A stretch of DNA of 64,000 nucleotides from Micromonospora sp. NBC_01699. Its GTDB lineage: Bacteria > Actinomycetota > Actinomycetes > Mycobacteriales > Micromonosporaceae. The stretch lies in contig NZ_CP109199.1 in assembly GCF_036250065.1 (NCBI RefSeq), positions 1,364,001-1,428,000 of the forward strand, written 5' to 3'. Positions 16,881 to 26,816 of this stretch are shown piece after piece. The notes beneath the pieces were generated by a model that saw only the letters and a list, made by a program, of their open reading frames with translations, did not search any database and was not told the origin of the DNA. Made by a program: the position numbers and the translations under genes. Numbering within the stretch: position 1 is the stretch's first letter; the number at the start of each line of letters is the position of its first letter.

Positions 16881-19184
16881 GTGCAGCTCCCCTCGGGCGT
16901 GGTGATCGTCGCGGTGGCGAGTGGGCTCGCGACGGTCGCGGGTGCGTCGGTGTTGATCTCGTCAGGGCTCCGGCGGACCGATGCCCGGCGCCCGGCCCAC
17001 CTGCTGCTGGCGTCCGGCGCCGCGCTGGCCACCCTGAGCGCGGTCGCCGGCCTGATCGGCATCCTCGGGATGGCTGAGCACTGGAGTCACCACCAGCACC
17101 AGCGGATGACGCTCGCCACCGTGTTCGCGGTCGGGCTGGCCGCCAGTGGGCTGGTGCTCTGCGCCGGGGTGCTGCGACTGCCCGGCGTCGCCCGTACCCG
17201 GTCGGCGCTGCTCCGGCTGGTGCTGGACGGGCTGGTGATCGGCTCGGCGCTCTGGTTCGTCGGCTGGGTGCTCGCCGCCGAGCCGACCCGGCTGCTCGGT
17301 GACTGGATCCCACGGGCCTGCCCGGCGATCCTGCTCGCCACGATCACCGCCGCCGGTGCGATCGGGCTCACCTTCGTGGTCGGCGTCCGGTCCGCCCTTC
17401 CGCGCCGGCAACTGGTCCTGATCGGCTCCGGCGTGACCCTGGTCGGGGTCGCCGGGCTCGGGCTGGCGGTCGGGATCTGCCAGGCCGGGCCGGTGGTGGC
17501 CCTCACCGGTGCCGCCCTGCTGCCGGTCGGCTTCCTGCTGGTGTACGCCGGTGGGCGGGCGCCCGAGCCGGCCGGTGAGACCGACGCCGACCTGATCCTC
17601 AACGGCACCGGCTACGCCCTCCTGCCGATGCTCGCGATGGCCGTCTCGGCCATGTACCACCTGCTCCGGATGGGCGACTTCACCGTGCTCGGGATCATCT
17701 CCGGCACCGTGGAGGGCTTCGCCCTGGTGGCCCGGCAGTCGGTGGCCCTGCGCGACGTACGGGCGTACGCGGGGCGGCTGGCCGAGCGGGAGGCGCACTT
17801 CCGGGAGCTGGCGCACACCGACCCGTTGACCGGGTTGGCCAACCGCCGGGGGCTGCTGCGCGCCCTGCACCATGATTCGGAGTCGGGGGCTCCGTGCGTA
17901 CTCCTGGGTCTTGATCTTGATGGTTTCAAGAACGTGAACGATCTGCACGGTCACGACGTCGGGGACGCGGTCCTGGCCGAGGTGGCCGAGCGGCTGCGGC
18001 GCAACCTGCGCCCCGGCGACGTGGCCGCCCGGCTCGGCGGGGACGAGTTCGCGGTGCTGATGTGGGCCGGGCCAGCGGAGGCGCAACGGGTGGCGGAACG
18101 GCTGCTCGGCATCGTCGGCCACCCCTACGACCACCCGGCCGGGCGGATCTTCGTCTCGGTCAGCGTCGGGGTCGCCGGCCAGGCCAGCGCCCGGCAGGTG
18201 GAGACGCTGCTGCGCAACGCCGACCTGGCCCTGCGGTACGCCAAGCAGCGGGGCAAAAACCGGGTCGAGCACTACGACGTCGCCTACGACCACCTGCTGC
18301 GCCGCCGCACCACCGTCGAACACGAGATGCGCGGCGCGATCGAGCGCAACGAGCTGCACCTCGCCTTCCAGCCGGTGGTGGCGGTCCCCTCGGTGCGCCC
18401 GGTCGGCGCGGAGGCACTGCTCCGCTGGCACCACCCGGAACTGGGCAGTGTCCGGCCGGACGAGTTCATCCCTCTGGCCGAAGAGTGCGGCATGATCGCC
18501 CAGCTCGGTCACTGGGTGCTGCACCGGGCCTGCCACCAGCTTTCGGTCTGGCTCGCCGACGGGCACGACGTGTGGGTGTCGGTGAACGTGTCGCCGAAGG
18601 AACTGCACGCCCCGGAATACGTCGCGCAGGTGGCCGAGGCGCTGCGGGCGCACCGGGTGCCGCCGCAGCGGCTGGTGCTGGAGGTGACCGAGCAGGCGGT
18701 GGCGACCGACCTGGACGAGCTGATCCGCCGGCTCGTCGCACTGCGCGCCACCGGCGTACGGATAGCGCTGGACGACTTCGGCGCCGGGTACTCGTCGCTG
18801 GGCCAGCTGCGCAAGCTGCCGATCGACATCCTCAAGATCGACCACAGTCTGGTCGCCGAGCAGGAGCCCATCCGGCCACCGGAGAACGGCGAACGGCGGG
18901 TCTTCGCGCCCATGGTCGACGTGGTGATGCGGCTCGGCCACCAGCTCGGGCTGGAGGTGATCGCCGAGGGGGTGACCAACCCGTTGGAGCTGGCCGCGGT
19001 GGTCGAGGCGGGCTGCCGGTTCGGCCAGGGACAGCTCTTCGGCTGGGGGGTCCCGGCCGAGCACCTGGAGGCGATGCTCGACGCCGCGACCTCGCCCGGA
19101 GCGCGCGCGGTGCCCGCACCGCGAAACCGACCTGCCCAGAATCTGGGATCAGTTGACTCATCGCGTGAGATGCGTCAGGCTTAG
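16881..19184 (+). CDS. Membrane GGDEF-EAL protein (c-di-GMP synthesis and breakdown)
   Basis: The product, about 767 residues, has roughly eight N-terminal membrane helices (residues 1-290), then a GGDEF domain and an EAL domain. The cyclase signature GGDEF is intact, and RPGD, five residues before it, is the inhibitory I-site. The EAL domain keeps AEALLRW, SVNVS, LEVTEQ, ALDDFGAGYSSL, DILKID and IAEGVT, so both halves could be active. I chose the GTG at 16881, just before the first hydrophobic segment. The open frame extends to 16611 over the ilvD promoter, and the extra residues are low-complexity. It is divergent from ilvD, and the ilvB leader promoter overlaps its 3' end. Confidence 0.9.
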   Translation: MQLPSGVVIVAVASGLATVAGASVLISSGLRRTDARRPAHLLLASGAALATLSAVAGLIGILGMAEHWSHHQHQRMTLATVFAVGLAASGLVLCAGVLRLPGVARTRSALLRLVLDGLVIGSALWFVGWVLAAEPTRLLGDWIPRACPAILLATITAAGAIGLTFVVGVRSALPRRQLVLIGSGVTLVGVAGLGLAVGICQAGPVVALTGAALLPVGFLLVYAGGRAPEPAGETDADLILNGTGYALLPMLAMAVSAMYHLLRMGDFTVLGIISGTVEGFALVARQSVALRDVRAYAGRLAEREAHFRELAHTDPLTGLANRRGLLRALHHDSESGAPCVLLGLDLDGFKNVNDLHGHDVGDAVLAEVAERLRRNLRPGDVAARLGGDEFAVLMWAGPAEAQRVAERLLGIVGHPYDHPAGRIFVSVSVGVAGQASARQVETLLRNADLALRYAKQRGKNRVEHYDVAYDHLLRRRTTVEHEMRGAIERNELHLAFQPVVAVPSVRPVGAEALLRWHHPELGSVRPDEFIPLAEECGMIAQLGHWVLHRACHQLSVWLADGHDVWVSVNVSPKELHAPEYVAQVAEALRAHRVPPQRLVLEVTEQAVATDLDELIRRLVALRATGVRIALDDFGAGYSSLGQLRKLPIDILKIDHSLVAEQEPIRPPENGERRVFAPMVDVVMRLGHQLGLEVIAEGVTNPLELAAVVEAGCRFGQGQLFGWGVPAEHLEAMLDAATSPGARAVPAPRNRPAQNLGSVDSSREMRQA
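19153..19181 (+). promoter_or_regulatory. Candidate ilvB leader promoter
   Basis: TTGACT (19153-19158) and CAGGCT (19176-19181) are spaced by 17 bases. The expected start point, 7 nt after the -10, falls at the ATG of the short leader ORF (19189). The promoter lies inside the last codons of the GGDEF-EAL gene. Confidence 0.5.
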
Positions 19185-19188
19185 CCCC

Positions 19189-19224
19189 ATGTCGTCGACC
19201 AGGTCGTTTCGAGTACTTACCTGA
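19189..19224 (+). CDS. Candidate ilvB leader peptide
   Basis: An 11-codon ORF encodes MSSTRSFRVLT and stops exactly where the first of two hairpins begins. A Val-Leu pair lies next to its end. Its ATG is 7 nt after a -10-like CAGGCT, so it would be translated without a 5' leader. Actinobacterial ilvB operons are known to be attenuated through short leader peptides containing branched-chain codons (Streptomyces, Corynebacterium). With only one Val and one Leu codon, this case is weaker than the cimA leader. Confidence 0.5.
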   Translation: MSSTRSFRVLT

Positions 19225-19283
19225 GCGCACTCTCACGTTGGAGAGTGCGCTGGCCCCGTGCATCTGCACGAGGGCCGTTTTTA
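19224..19283 (+). terminator. Two-hairpin attenuator-like region before ilvB
   Basis: The first hairpin has 11-bp perfect arms AGCGCACTCTC (19224-19234) and complement (19241-19251). The second spans 19252-19276 (GGCCC-CGTGCA, 2-nt loop, TGCACG, bulged A, GGGCC) and is followed by GTTTTTA, an intrinsic terminator. It directly follows the short leader ORF and precedes ilvB by about 200 bases. It could simply end the GGDEF-EAL transcript, but the leader ORF and promoter-like sequence suggest attenuation. Confidence 0.65.
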
Positions 19284-19479
19284 TTGGTCAACTCCCAGTC
19301 ATCGAGGCGGGTTCCCAACCTCGGCCGGAGCGCCCAGCCCCCGCGAGCGGGCGACCGGCAAGCGGGTGCCCGCCTCATCGGGCGGACTTCCTCCGCAACG
19401 CGGCAACGCCAACGCGCCAACGCTGACAACCGCAACGCGTCAACGCTGACAACCGATCTGAGTTAAGGCCTGAATCGCT
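19284..19479. other. ilvB 5' leader with direct repeats
   Basis: This untranslated stretch lies between the terminator-like hairpin and ilvB. It contains an exact 15-bp direct repeat CAACGCTGACAACCG at 19418-19432 and 19441-19455, within a run of CAACGC-like units. No coding sequence is evident. Confidence 0.6.
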
Positions 19480-21468
19480 ATGACGAGACCCACGCCAGAG
19501 ACACTCGCCCACACCGCCCGCCGTACCCGGCCGAACACCGAGCCGGTAACCGAATCCGCGGACCAGCTCGCCCGGCGTACCCGGTCCGGCGGTGCCGAGG
19601 GCGGACAGGTCGACCCGGCGGCCCGGCGGGCCCGACCGACCGGTGACGGCGCCGACGTCGCCCCGCTGCCCGGCCCGGTTCCCGGTGCCGCCCGGTCGGT
19701 CGCCCCGGTGCCGGTCACCGGCGCGGGTTCGCTGGTCAAGTCGCTCGAAGCGCTTGAGGTCGACGTCGCGTTCGGCATCCCCGGTGGCGCGATCCTGCCG
19801 GCGTACGACCCGCTCTACGATTCGTCCGTGCGGCACATCCTGGTCCGGCACGAGCAGGGCGCCGGGCACGCGGCGACCGGCTACGCCCAGGCCACCGGCA
19901 AGGTCGGGGTCTGCATCGCCACCTCCGGCCCCGGGGCGACCAACCTGGTCACCCCGATCGCCGACGCCTACATGGACTCGGTGCCGCTGGTCGCGATCAC
20001 CGGCCAGGTCGCCCGCCCGTCGATCGGTACGGACGCCTTCCAGGAAGCCGACATCCAGGGCATCACGCTGCCGATCACCAAGCACAACTTCCTGGTCCAG
20101 ACCCCGGAGGAGATCCCGAGGGTGCTGGCCGAGGCGTTCCACCTGGCGTCGACCGGCCGCCCCGGTCCGGTCCTGGTCGACATCCCGAAGGACGTGCTCC
20201 AGGCGCAGACCACGTTCTCCTGGCCGCCCACCCTGGACCTGCCCGGCTACCGGCCGACCCTGCACCCGCACGGCAAGCAGATCCGCGAGGCGGCCCGGCT
20301 GATCGCCAACTCCCGTCGCCCGGTGCTCTACGTCGGCGGCGGCGTGCTCAAGGCCGGTGCCACCGAGGGGCTGCTCCGGCTCGCCGAGCTGACCGGCATC
20401 CCGGTGGTCACCACGCTGATGGCCCGCGGCGCGTTCCCGGACTCGCACCCGCAGCACCTGGGCATGCCGGGCATGCACGGCACCGTCGCCGCCGTGTACG
20501 GGCTCCAGAAGGCCGACCTGATCGTGGCGCTCGGCGCCCGTTTCGACGACCGGGTGACCGGCAAGCTCGACTCGTTCGCCCCGGGGGCGGCGATCGTGCA
20601 CGCCGACATCGACCCGGCCGAGATCGGCAAGAACCGGGCCGCCGACGTGCCGATCGTCGGCGACGCGCGGCACGTGATCGACGAGCTGATCGAGGCGGTC
20701 CGGGTCGCCGGCACCGGTGCCGAGCGGCCGGCGAGCCGGGGGGCCGGTGACCGGACCGACTGGTGGGCGCAGCTCGACGACCTGCGCCAGCGTTACCCGC
20801 TCGGCTACGACGAGCCCTCCGACGGCACCCTCGCCCCGCAGTACGTGATCAAGCGGCTGGGCGAGCTGGCCGGTCCGGACGCCATCTACGTGGCCGGCGT
20901 CGGCCAGCACCAGATGTGGGCGTCGCAGTTCATCTCGTACGAGAAGCCGAACACCTGGCTGAACTCCGGTGGCCTGGGCACCATGGGTTACGCGGTGCCG
21001 GCGGCGATGGGCGCCAAGGTCGGTCGGCCGGACACGATGGTCTGGGCGGTGGACGGCGACGGCTGCTTCCAGATGACCAACCAGGAGTTGGCCACCTGCG
21101 CCCTGGAGGGCATCCCGATCAAGGTCGCCGTGATCAACAACGGCAACCTGGGCATGGTCCGGCAGTGGCAGACCCTGTTCTACGGGGAGCGCTACTCCAA
21201 CACCGACCTCGGCACCCACAAGCACCGGATCCCGGACTTCGTGAAGCTCGCCGAGGCGCTCGGCTGCATCGGCCTGCGCTGCGAGAACGCGGCCGACGTC
21301 GACAAGACCATCGAGGCGGCGATGGCGATCAACGACGCACCGGTCGTGATCGACTTCGTGGTCGGCAAGGACGCCATGGTCTGGCCGATGGTCGCCGCCG
21401 GCACCAGCAACGACGAGATCATGTTCGCCCGGGGGGTCCGCCCCGCCTTCGAAGACGACGACCTGTGA
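19480..21468 (+). CDS. ilvB: Acetolactate synthase, large subunit
   Basis: This ThDP- and FAD-dependent enzyme joins two pyruvates, or pyruvate and 2-oxobutyrate, in the first common step of branched-chain amino acid synthesis. The 662-residue product has a Thr/Arg/Pro-rich N-terminal extension of about 80 residues, then [20 protein letters not shown], the catalytic Glu in [17 protein letters not shown], and the ThDP motif from [12 protein letters not shown] to NN. No Shine-Dalgarno sequence is clear before ATG 19480. It heads an operon with ilvN (13-base gap) and ilvC. The upstream leader suggests attenuation control. Confidence 0.97.
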   Translation: MTRPTPETLAHTARRTRPNTEPVTESADQLARRTRSGGAEGGQVDPAARRARPTGDGADVAPLPGPVPGAARSVAPVPVTGAGSLVKSLEALEVDVAFGIPGGAILPAYDPLYDSSVRHILVRHEQGAGHAATGYAQATGKVGVCIATSGPGATNLVTPIADAYMDSVPLVAITGQVARPSIGTDAFQEADIQGITLPITKHNFLVQTPEEIPRVLAEAFHLASTGRPGPVLVDIPKDVLQAQTTFSWPPTLDLPGYRPTLHPHGKQIREAARLIANSRRPVLYVGGGVLKAGATEGLLRLAELTGIPVVTTLMARGAFPDSHPQHLGMPGMHGTVAAVYGLQKADLIVALGARFDDRVTGKLDSFAPGAAIVHADIDPAEIGKNRAADVPIVGDARHVIDELIEAVRVAGTGAERPASRGAGDRTDWWAQLDDLRQRYPLGYDEPSDGTLAPQYVIKRLGELAGPDAIYVAGVGQHQMWASQFISYEKPNTWLNSGGLGTMGYAVPAAMGAKVGRPDTMVWAVDGDGCFQMTNQELATCALEGIPIKVAVINNGNLGMVRQWQTLFYGERYSNTDLGTHKHRIPDFVKLAEALGCIGLRCENAADVDKTIEAAMAINDAPVVIDFVVGKDAMVWPMVAAGTSNDEIMFARGVRPAFEDDDL

Positions 21469-21481
21469 AGCGGAGTACGAG

Positions 21482-21997
21482 ATGACCATGCACACGCTCT
21501 CCGTGCTGGTGGAGAACAAGCCCGGCGTGCTGGCCCGGGTCAGCGGGCTCTTCTCCCGCCGCAGTTTCAACATCGACTCACTGGCCGTCGGGGAGACCGA
21601 GAACCCGGACGTCTCCCGGATCACCATCGTGGTCAACGCCGACTCCTCACCCCTGGAGCAGGTGACCAAGCAGCTCAACAAGCTGGTCAACGTACTGAAG
21701 ATCGTCGAGCTGGATCCGGCCGTGTCGGTCGCCCGGGAACTGCTGCTGGTCAAGGTGCGGGCCGATCGCGCGGCACGGGCGCAGGTGCTGGAGACGGTGA
21801 GCCTGTTCCGGGCCCGGGTGGTCGACGTCGCCCCGGACACCCTCACCATCGAGGCGACCGGTACGCCCGACAAGCTGGACGCGCTCCTGCGCGACCTGGA
21901 ACCGTTCGGAATCAAGGAAATGGTGCAGTCCGGTCTGGTGGCCATCGGGCGCGGCTCGCGTTCGATCACCACCGGTTCGGCGTTGCGTGCCGCTTAG
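21482..21997 (+). CDS. ilvN: Acetolactate synthase, regulatory small subunit
   Basis: The 171-residue protein has an N-terminal ACT domain (HTLSVLVENKPGVLARVSGL, then RRSFNIDSLAVGETE), where valine binds to inhibit the large subunit, and the C-terminal ALS_ss domain (ELLLVKVRAD...VVDV). It starts 13 bases after ilvB, with GGAG-like bases upstream, and is followed by ilvC 42 bases on. Confidence 0.96.
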   Translation: MTMHTLSVLVENKPGVLARVSGLFSRRSFNIDSLAVGETENPDVSRITIVVNADSSPLEQVTKQLNKLVNVLKIVELDPAVSVARELLLVKVRADRAARAQVLETVSLFRARVVDVAPDTLTIEATGTPDKLDALLRDLEPFGIKEMVQSGLVAIGRGSRSITTGSALRAA

Positions 21998-23053
<1,056 letters not shown>

Positions 23054-23096
23054 TCCTCCGGCCGATCCGGCGGCCTCCGGGCCGCTCTGAGGAGTT

Positions 23097-23143
23097 CACG
23101 GCGCCCCCGTCGTGGTGGAAAATCCACCACCGGGGGCGCCGTG
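23097..23143 (+). terminator. Terminator after ilvC
   Basis: A 13-bp outer stem (CACGGCGCCCCCG, 23097-23109, with 23131-23143) and an 8-bp inner stem (GTGGTGGA with TCCACCAC) enclose a AAA loop. No long T-run follows. Confidence 0.8.
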
Positions 23144-23315
23144 TCGTTCCACAGCGGGTCACCATGCGCCTACGATCGCTGAGGACCGATGTTTCCGTCA
23201 GGTAAATCAGCACCGTACGACCACCAGTTCCGTTACGGCCATCGCCGGCGCGGCGCAGGGGCGCAGAGCGGCACCCCTGTCGCGGCAGCCGATCGCCTCG
23301 ACGACTAGAGGACGC

Positions 23316-24914
23316 ATGAAGCCTGTCGTACTGATCGCCGAAGAACTCGCTCCCGCCGCCGTCGACGTACTCGCGCACGACTTCGACGTACGTCACGTCG
23401 ACGGCACCGACCGCCCCGCCCTGCTCGCCGCGCTCGGCTCGGCCCACGCCGTGATCGTGCGCAGCGCCACCCAGATCGACCGGGAAGCGGTCGCCGCCGC
23501 ACCCCGGCTGAGAGTGGTCGCCCGCGCCGGGGTCGGACTGGACAACGTGGAGGTACCGGCCGCCACCGCCCGCGGGGTGATGGTGGTGAACGCGCCGACC
23601 TCGAACATCGTCTCCGCCGCCGAGCAGGCGATCGCGCTGCTGCTGGCCGTCGCCCGCAACACCGCCAGCGCCAGCGCGGCGCTGAAGGCGGGCGAGTGGA
23701 GACGGTCCCGCTACACCGGGGTGGAGATCCAGGGCAAGACCGTGGGGGTGGTCGGGCTGGGCCGGATCGGGGTGCTGTTCGCGTCCCGGATGGCCGCGTT
23801 CGGCACCCGGCTGATCGCGTACGACCCGTACATCCAGCCGGCGCGGGCGGCGCAGCTCGGGGTCCGGCTGGTGAGCCTGGAGGAGTTGCTGCGGGAGAGC
23901 GACTTCATCTCCATCCACCTGCCGAAGACGCCGGAGACCGTCGGGCTGATCGGGGAGAAGGAACTGGCGATCGTCAAGCCCGGCGTCCGGATCGTCAACG
24001 CCGCCCGTGGCGGGCTGGTCGACGAGCAGGCCCTGGCCGACGCGATCGCCGAGGGCAGGGTCGGTGGCGCCGGCATCGACGTCTACACCAAGGAACCGTG
24101 TACGGCGTCGCCGCTGTTCGCGTTCGACAACGTGGTGGCCACCCCGCATCTGGGCGCGTCAACGGCCGAGGCGCAGGACAAGGCCGGTCTGGCGGTGGCG
24201 CGCAGTGTCAAGCTCGCGTTGCAGGGCGAGTTCGTACCGGACGCGGTGAACGTGCAGGCCGGTGGGGTGGTGGCCGAGGACGTACGGCCGCTGTTGCCGC
24301 TGGCCGAGCGGCTGGGCAAGGTCTTCACGGCGGTCGCCGGTGTGGTGGCGGCCAGCGTCACCGTCGAGGTACGCGGTGAGATCGTCGCCAACGAGGTCTC
24401 GGTGCTGAAACTCGCCGCCACCAAGGGTTTGTTCGCCTCGGTCGTCTCCGAGCAGGTGACGTACGTCAACGCCCCGCACATCGCGGCCGAGCGCGGTGTC
24501 GAGGTGGCCCTGACCACGCACACCGAGACGATCGACCACCCGAACCTGGTGACCCTGGCCGGTGCGCTGCCGGACGGTCGTGCGGTCTCGGTGTCCGGCA
24601 CGGTGAGCAGCACCGCCACCCGGGACGTGTTCAAGCTGACCGAGGTCGACGGCTTCGACCTGGAGCTGGGCGCGGAGGGCATCCTGCTCTTCCTCCGGTA
24701 CGCCGACCGCCCCGGCGTGGTGGGCCTGGTCGGCTCGATCCTCGGTGCGGCCGGGGTGAACATCGCGGCCATGCAAGTGGCCCGGCGGGAGGCCGGTGGC
24801 GAGGCGCTGATGACGTTGACAGTGGACTCGCCGGTCGGCGCGGATCTGCTCACCTCGGCGGCCGACTCGATCGGTGCGGTCGCGGCCAGCACGGCCGACC
24901 TGCGCGAGGAATAG
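23316..24914 (+). CDS. serA: D-3-phosphoglycerate dehydrogenase
   Basis: SerA oxidises 3-phosphoglycerate in the first step of serine synthesis. The 532-residue protein is the long actinobacterial form: catalytic and Rossmann domains (VGVVGLGRIGVLFASRM; catalytic Arg in NAARGGLVDE; His in ATPHLGAST), an allosteric substrate-binding-like domain, and a C-terminal ACT domain (LLFLRYADRPGVVGLVGSIL) where serine inhibits. I chose ATG 23316, preceded by GAGG. The frame extends to 23112 through the ilvC terminator, which cannot be coding. It lies between ilvC and leuB, as in mycobacteria. Confidence 0.97.
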   Translation: MKPVVLIAEELAPAAVDVLAHDFDVRHVDGTDRPALLAALGSAHAVIVRSATQIDREAVAAAPRLRVVARAGVGLDNVEVPAATARGVMVVNAPTSNIVSAAEQAIALLLAVARNTASASAALKAGEWRRSRYTGVEIQGKTVGVVGLGRIGVLFASRMAAFGTRLIAYDPYIQPARAAQLGVRLVSLEELLRESDFISIHLPKTPETVGLIGEKELAIVKPGVRIVNAARGGLVDEQALADAIAEGRVGGAGIDVYTKEPCTASPLFAFDNVVATPHLGASTAEAQDKAGLAVARSVKLALQGEFVPDAVNVQAGGVVAEDVRPLLPLAERLGKVFTAVAGVVAASVTVEVRGEIVANEVSVLKLAATKGLFASVVSEQVTYVNAPHIAAERGVEVALTTHTETIDHPNLVTLAGALPDGRAVSVSGTVSSTATRDVFKLTEVDGFDLELGAEGILLFLRYADRPGVVGLVGSILGAAGVNIAAMQVARREAGGEALMTLTVDSPVGADLLTSAADSIGAVAASTADLREE

Positions 24915-24938
24915 TCACCGCGGCGGGGACGAAACGGG

Positions 24939-24974
24939 CCCGCCGGGGCTCGGCCGTGGCCGAGCCCCGGCGGG
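24939..24974. terminator. Bidirectional terminator between serA and a convergent gene
   Basis: Perfect 17-bp arms (24939-24955 and 24958-24974, beginning CCCGCCGGGGCTCGG) enclose a 2-nt loop. It lies 25 bases after the serA stop and touches the 3' end of the minus-strand gene. Confidence 0.85.
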
Positions 24975-25349
24975 TTAGCGGATCACCGTTGCCGGTGGTG
25001 GATAGACCGAGCCGTCCTGGGGGTCGAGCAGCAGCAGGCCGTGTTCGCCGGCCAGCCGCTCGATCAGGAGTAGTACCGCGTCGTCGCAGCTGGGACTGAG
25101 TTTCATCTCGATGTGGTCCGCCGCCAGGTGCAGCGGGACCACCTCCCAGGGCGAGGCGGGTGCGGCGACCCGGTCCGGGTGGTGCGCGATGAGTGCCCGG
25201 TGGAACATGACCAACCGGGGCTGCGGTGCACCCTGGACGTGCTGACCCTGACGACACCGTGCATGTGCCGCCCGCACATCCGCTGACGAGGCCCCGTGCT
25301 GCAGGGCCCACACAACCAGATCGAAACTCACGGTGGTACAGGGTGCCAT
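24975..25349 (-). CDS. Conserved hypothetical protein
   Basis: The 124-residue protein begins APCTTVSFDLVVWALQHGAS and ends ERLAGEHGLLLLDPQDGSVY. This SFDLAVWA...HGLxLxDPQ layout recurs in small actinobacterial proteins of unknown function (from memory). I started at ATG 25349; the open frame to 25403 adds 18 residues of no recognisable character, and neither start has a strong Shine-Dalgarno sequence. It is convergent with serA, and its stop overlaps the shared terminator. No signal peptide or membrane segment is seen. Confidence 0.6.
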   Translation of the reverse strand: MAPCTTVSFDLVVWALQHGASSADVRAAHARCRQGQHVQGAPQPRLVMFHRALIAHHPDRVAAPASPWEVVPLHLAADHIEMKLSPSCDDAVLLLIERLAGEHGLLLLDPQDGSVYPPPATVIR

Positions 25350-25665
25350 CCGGCGTTCACCGATTTGTGCATACCCCGCCTGACTCGCGGTGCATATCCT
25401 CAAGCGACGCGTCGTGCACGCGGCCTTGCGGCGAGTTGCGTCGATTGGTTAGGTTCCATACTGGATACCCGGTGAGTTCCCTGACGTGGACTCGTCTTCG
25501 GGTGATGAGCGCGCGTCGACCAACCGGGTAACCGGCACCCCGTGTACGCGAGCCACGCGTACTCGTCGCTGACCGGCCCCCACGATCATTGCCGAGACCG
25601 TGGGGGCCGATCGCGGCGCTTCCTGCCGGATCAGCGCGAGGCGCCGGCCGATCGCGGTACGGCCA
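25350..25665. other. Gene-free stretch between hypothetical gene and apbE
   Basis: This holds the promoter side of the minus-strand hypothetical gene and the terminator side of apbE. An inverted repeat at 25574-25609 (arms CGGCCCCCACG, 14-nt loop) probably terminates apbE. A 35-bp tandem duplication of the apbE 3' end starts at 25635. No further gene is supported. Confidence 0.7.
25574..25609 (-). terminator. Probable apbE terminator
   Basis: 11-bp perfect arms CGGCCCCCACG (25574-25584) and complement (25599-25609), about 57 bases after the apbE stop on the minus strand. Confidence 0.65.
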
Positions 25666-25704
25666 TCAGCGCGAAGCGCCCGGCTGACGCGGTACGGCCA
25701 TCAG
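25635..25704. repeat. 35-bp tandem duplication of the apbE 3' end
   Basis: Two 35-bp units (25670-25704 and 25635-25669) differ at about five positions. The first contains the last codons of apbE, and the second lies past its TGA. The period is not a multiple of three, so the copy is out of frame. Confidence 0.85.
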
Positions 25705-26601
25705 TGCCCGGTAGCCGTCGGTGGTGGGGAACCAGTCCAGTCCGGCCGGGCCGGCGGCGTACAGGGCGGTGGCGTATCCGTCGGCGACGGAGAGATCGGG
25801 GCCGCTGACGGTGGTCGCCACGAGCTGGCGAGCCGGCAGGCCGGTGTGCGGGTCCACCACGTGGTCCCGGCGCCCGGCCACCCCGGAACTGCCGATCGCC
25901 CCGCCGGTCAGCTCCAGGGTCAGCGGCGCCCGCTGGGCGCCGACCGGACGGGGCCGGTTGACCGGGTATTTCCCGTCGTTGGGGTGGTGCCCGACGGTGG
26001 GCCGGTGCACCGCTACCCGCCACGGACCGCCGTGCGGCGCGCGTCCGCGTACGACCAGGTCTCCGCCGCTGAGCACGGCGTAGTCCTCGCTTCCGGCGGC
26101 CCGCAACCGGGACGCGGCCCGCTCGACCGCCCAGCCCTTGAGCAGTCCGCCGGGGTCGAACCCGCCCGGTACGGCCCAGGCGTCGAACCAGCCGTCGGTG
26201 GCCGCCCGCATCGCCGCGCACCGGGCGACCAGGTCGGCCAGCGGCGGGTACGCGTCGGGTGAGATCTCGCCTCGGCGCAGCCGGGAGACGAGGCTCTCCG
26301 GTCGGGCCGGGCTGTAGGTGAGGTCGATCGCCCGCAGTTCCGCCACCGCGTCCCGGATCGCCTCGCCGAGTCCGCGCCGGCCCCACCACGCCGGCCCGTT
26401 GACCACCAGCGAGTATTCGGCGATGGAGGTCCGTACGGTGTGCCGGGCGACCATCCGGTCGGCGCGGGCGATGGCCAGTCCGGCGCCGGGGCGACCGGGC
26501 AGGCCGGGAATCGGCCCGCCGCCGAGCCGAAAGTCCGGTGGCGCCGGGCGGTTGTCCACCCCACGGTGACGATCGGTTCGGCTACGTTCACTTGCAAGCA
26601 T
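25666..26601 (-). CDS. apbE: FAD:protein FMN transferase (ApbE family)
   Basis: ApbE enzymes attach FMN covalently to a Ser/Thr of flavoproteins such as RnfG/NqrC subunits, using Mg2+ and FAD. The 311-residue product shows FDPGGLLKGWAVERAASRL, SGGDLVVRGRAP, DHVVDPHTGLPA and SVADGYATALYAAG, the FAD- and metal-binding parts of the family. No N-terminal lipoprotein signal is seen, so it is probably cytoplasmic. It is divergent from leuB. No target flavoprotein is encoded nearby. Its 3' end carries the 35-bp tandem duplication. Confidence 0.88.
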   Translation of the reverse strand: MLASERSRTDRHRGVDNRPAPPDFRLGGGPIPGLPGRPGAGLAIARADRMVARHTVRTSIAEYSLVVNGPAWWGRRGLGEAIRDAVAELRAIDLTYSPARPESLVSRLRRGEISPDAYPPLADLVARCAAMRAATDGWFDAWAVPGGFDPGGLLKGWAVERAASRLRAAGSEDYAVLSGGDLVVRGRAPHGGPWRVAVHRPTVGHHPNDGKYPVNRPRPVGAQRAPLTLELTGGAIGSSGVAGRRDHVVDPHTGLPARQLVATTVSGPDLSVADGYATALYAAGPAGLDWFPTTDGYRALMAVPRQPGASR

Positions 26602-26816
26602 GTCCGCATCCCCTTCGCTGGCCGCTGCGGGACCGGCCCGGGGCCCGTGTTCGACCCACCCGAAGCACGATAAGCAGCGAAGATGTCCGACTCATGGGTA
26701 TCGGCTGAGAGTGTCCTGAGGGTTTTCGGGTCCCACATGATAGGACCGGCGTACCGGAAATCGAGACGTGGCCTTAACGTCTCCTAGACGGGTGCAAGAG
26801 ACAGAGGGGTATCGAC

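Noticed and set aside
16962..19064. A 700-codon frame antisense to the GGDEF-EAL gene
   Set aside because: It is the shadow of a clearly coding frame with intact GGDEF and EAL motifs; no domain is seen in it.
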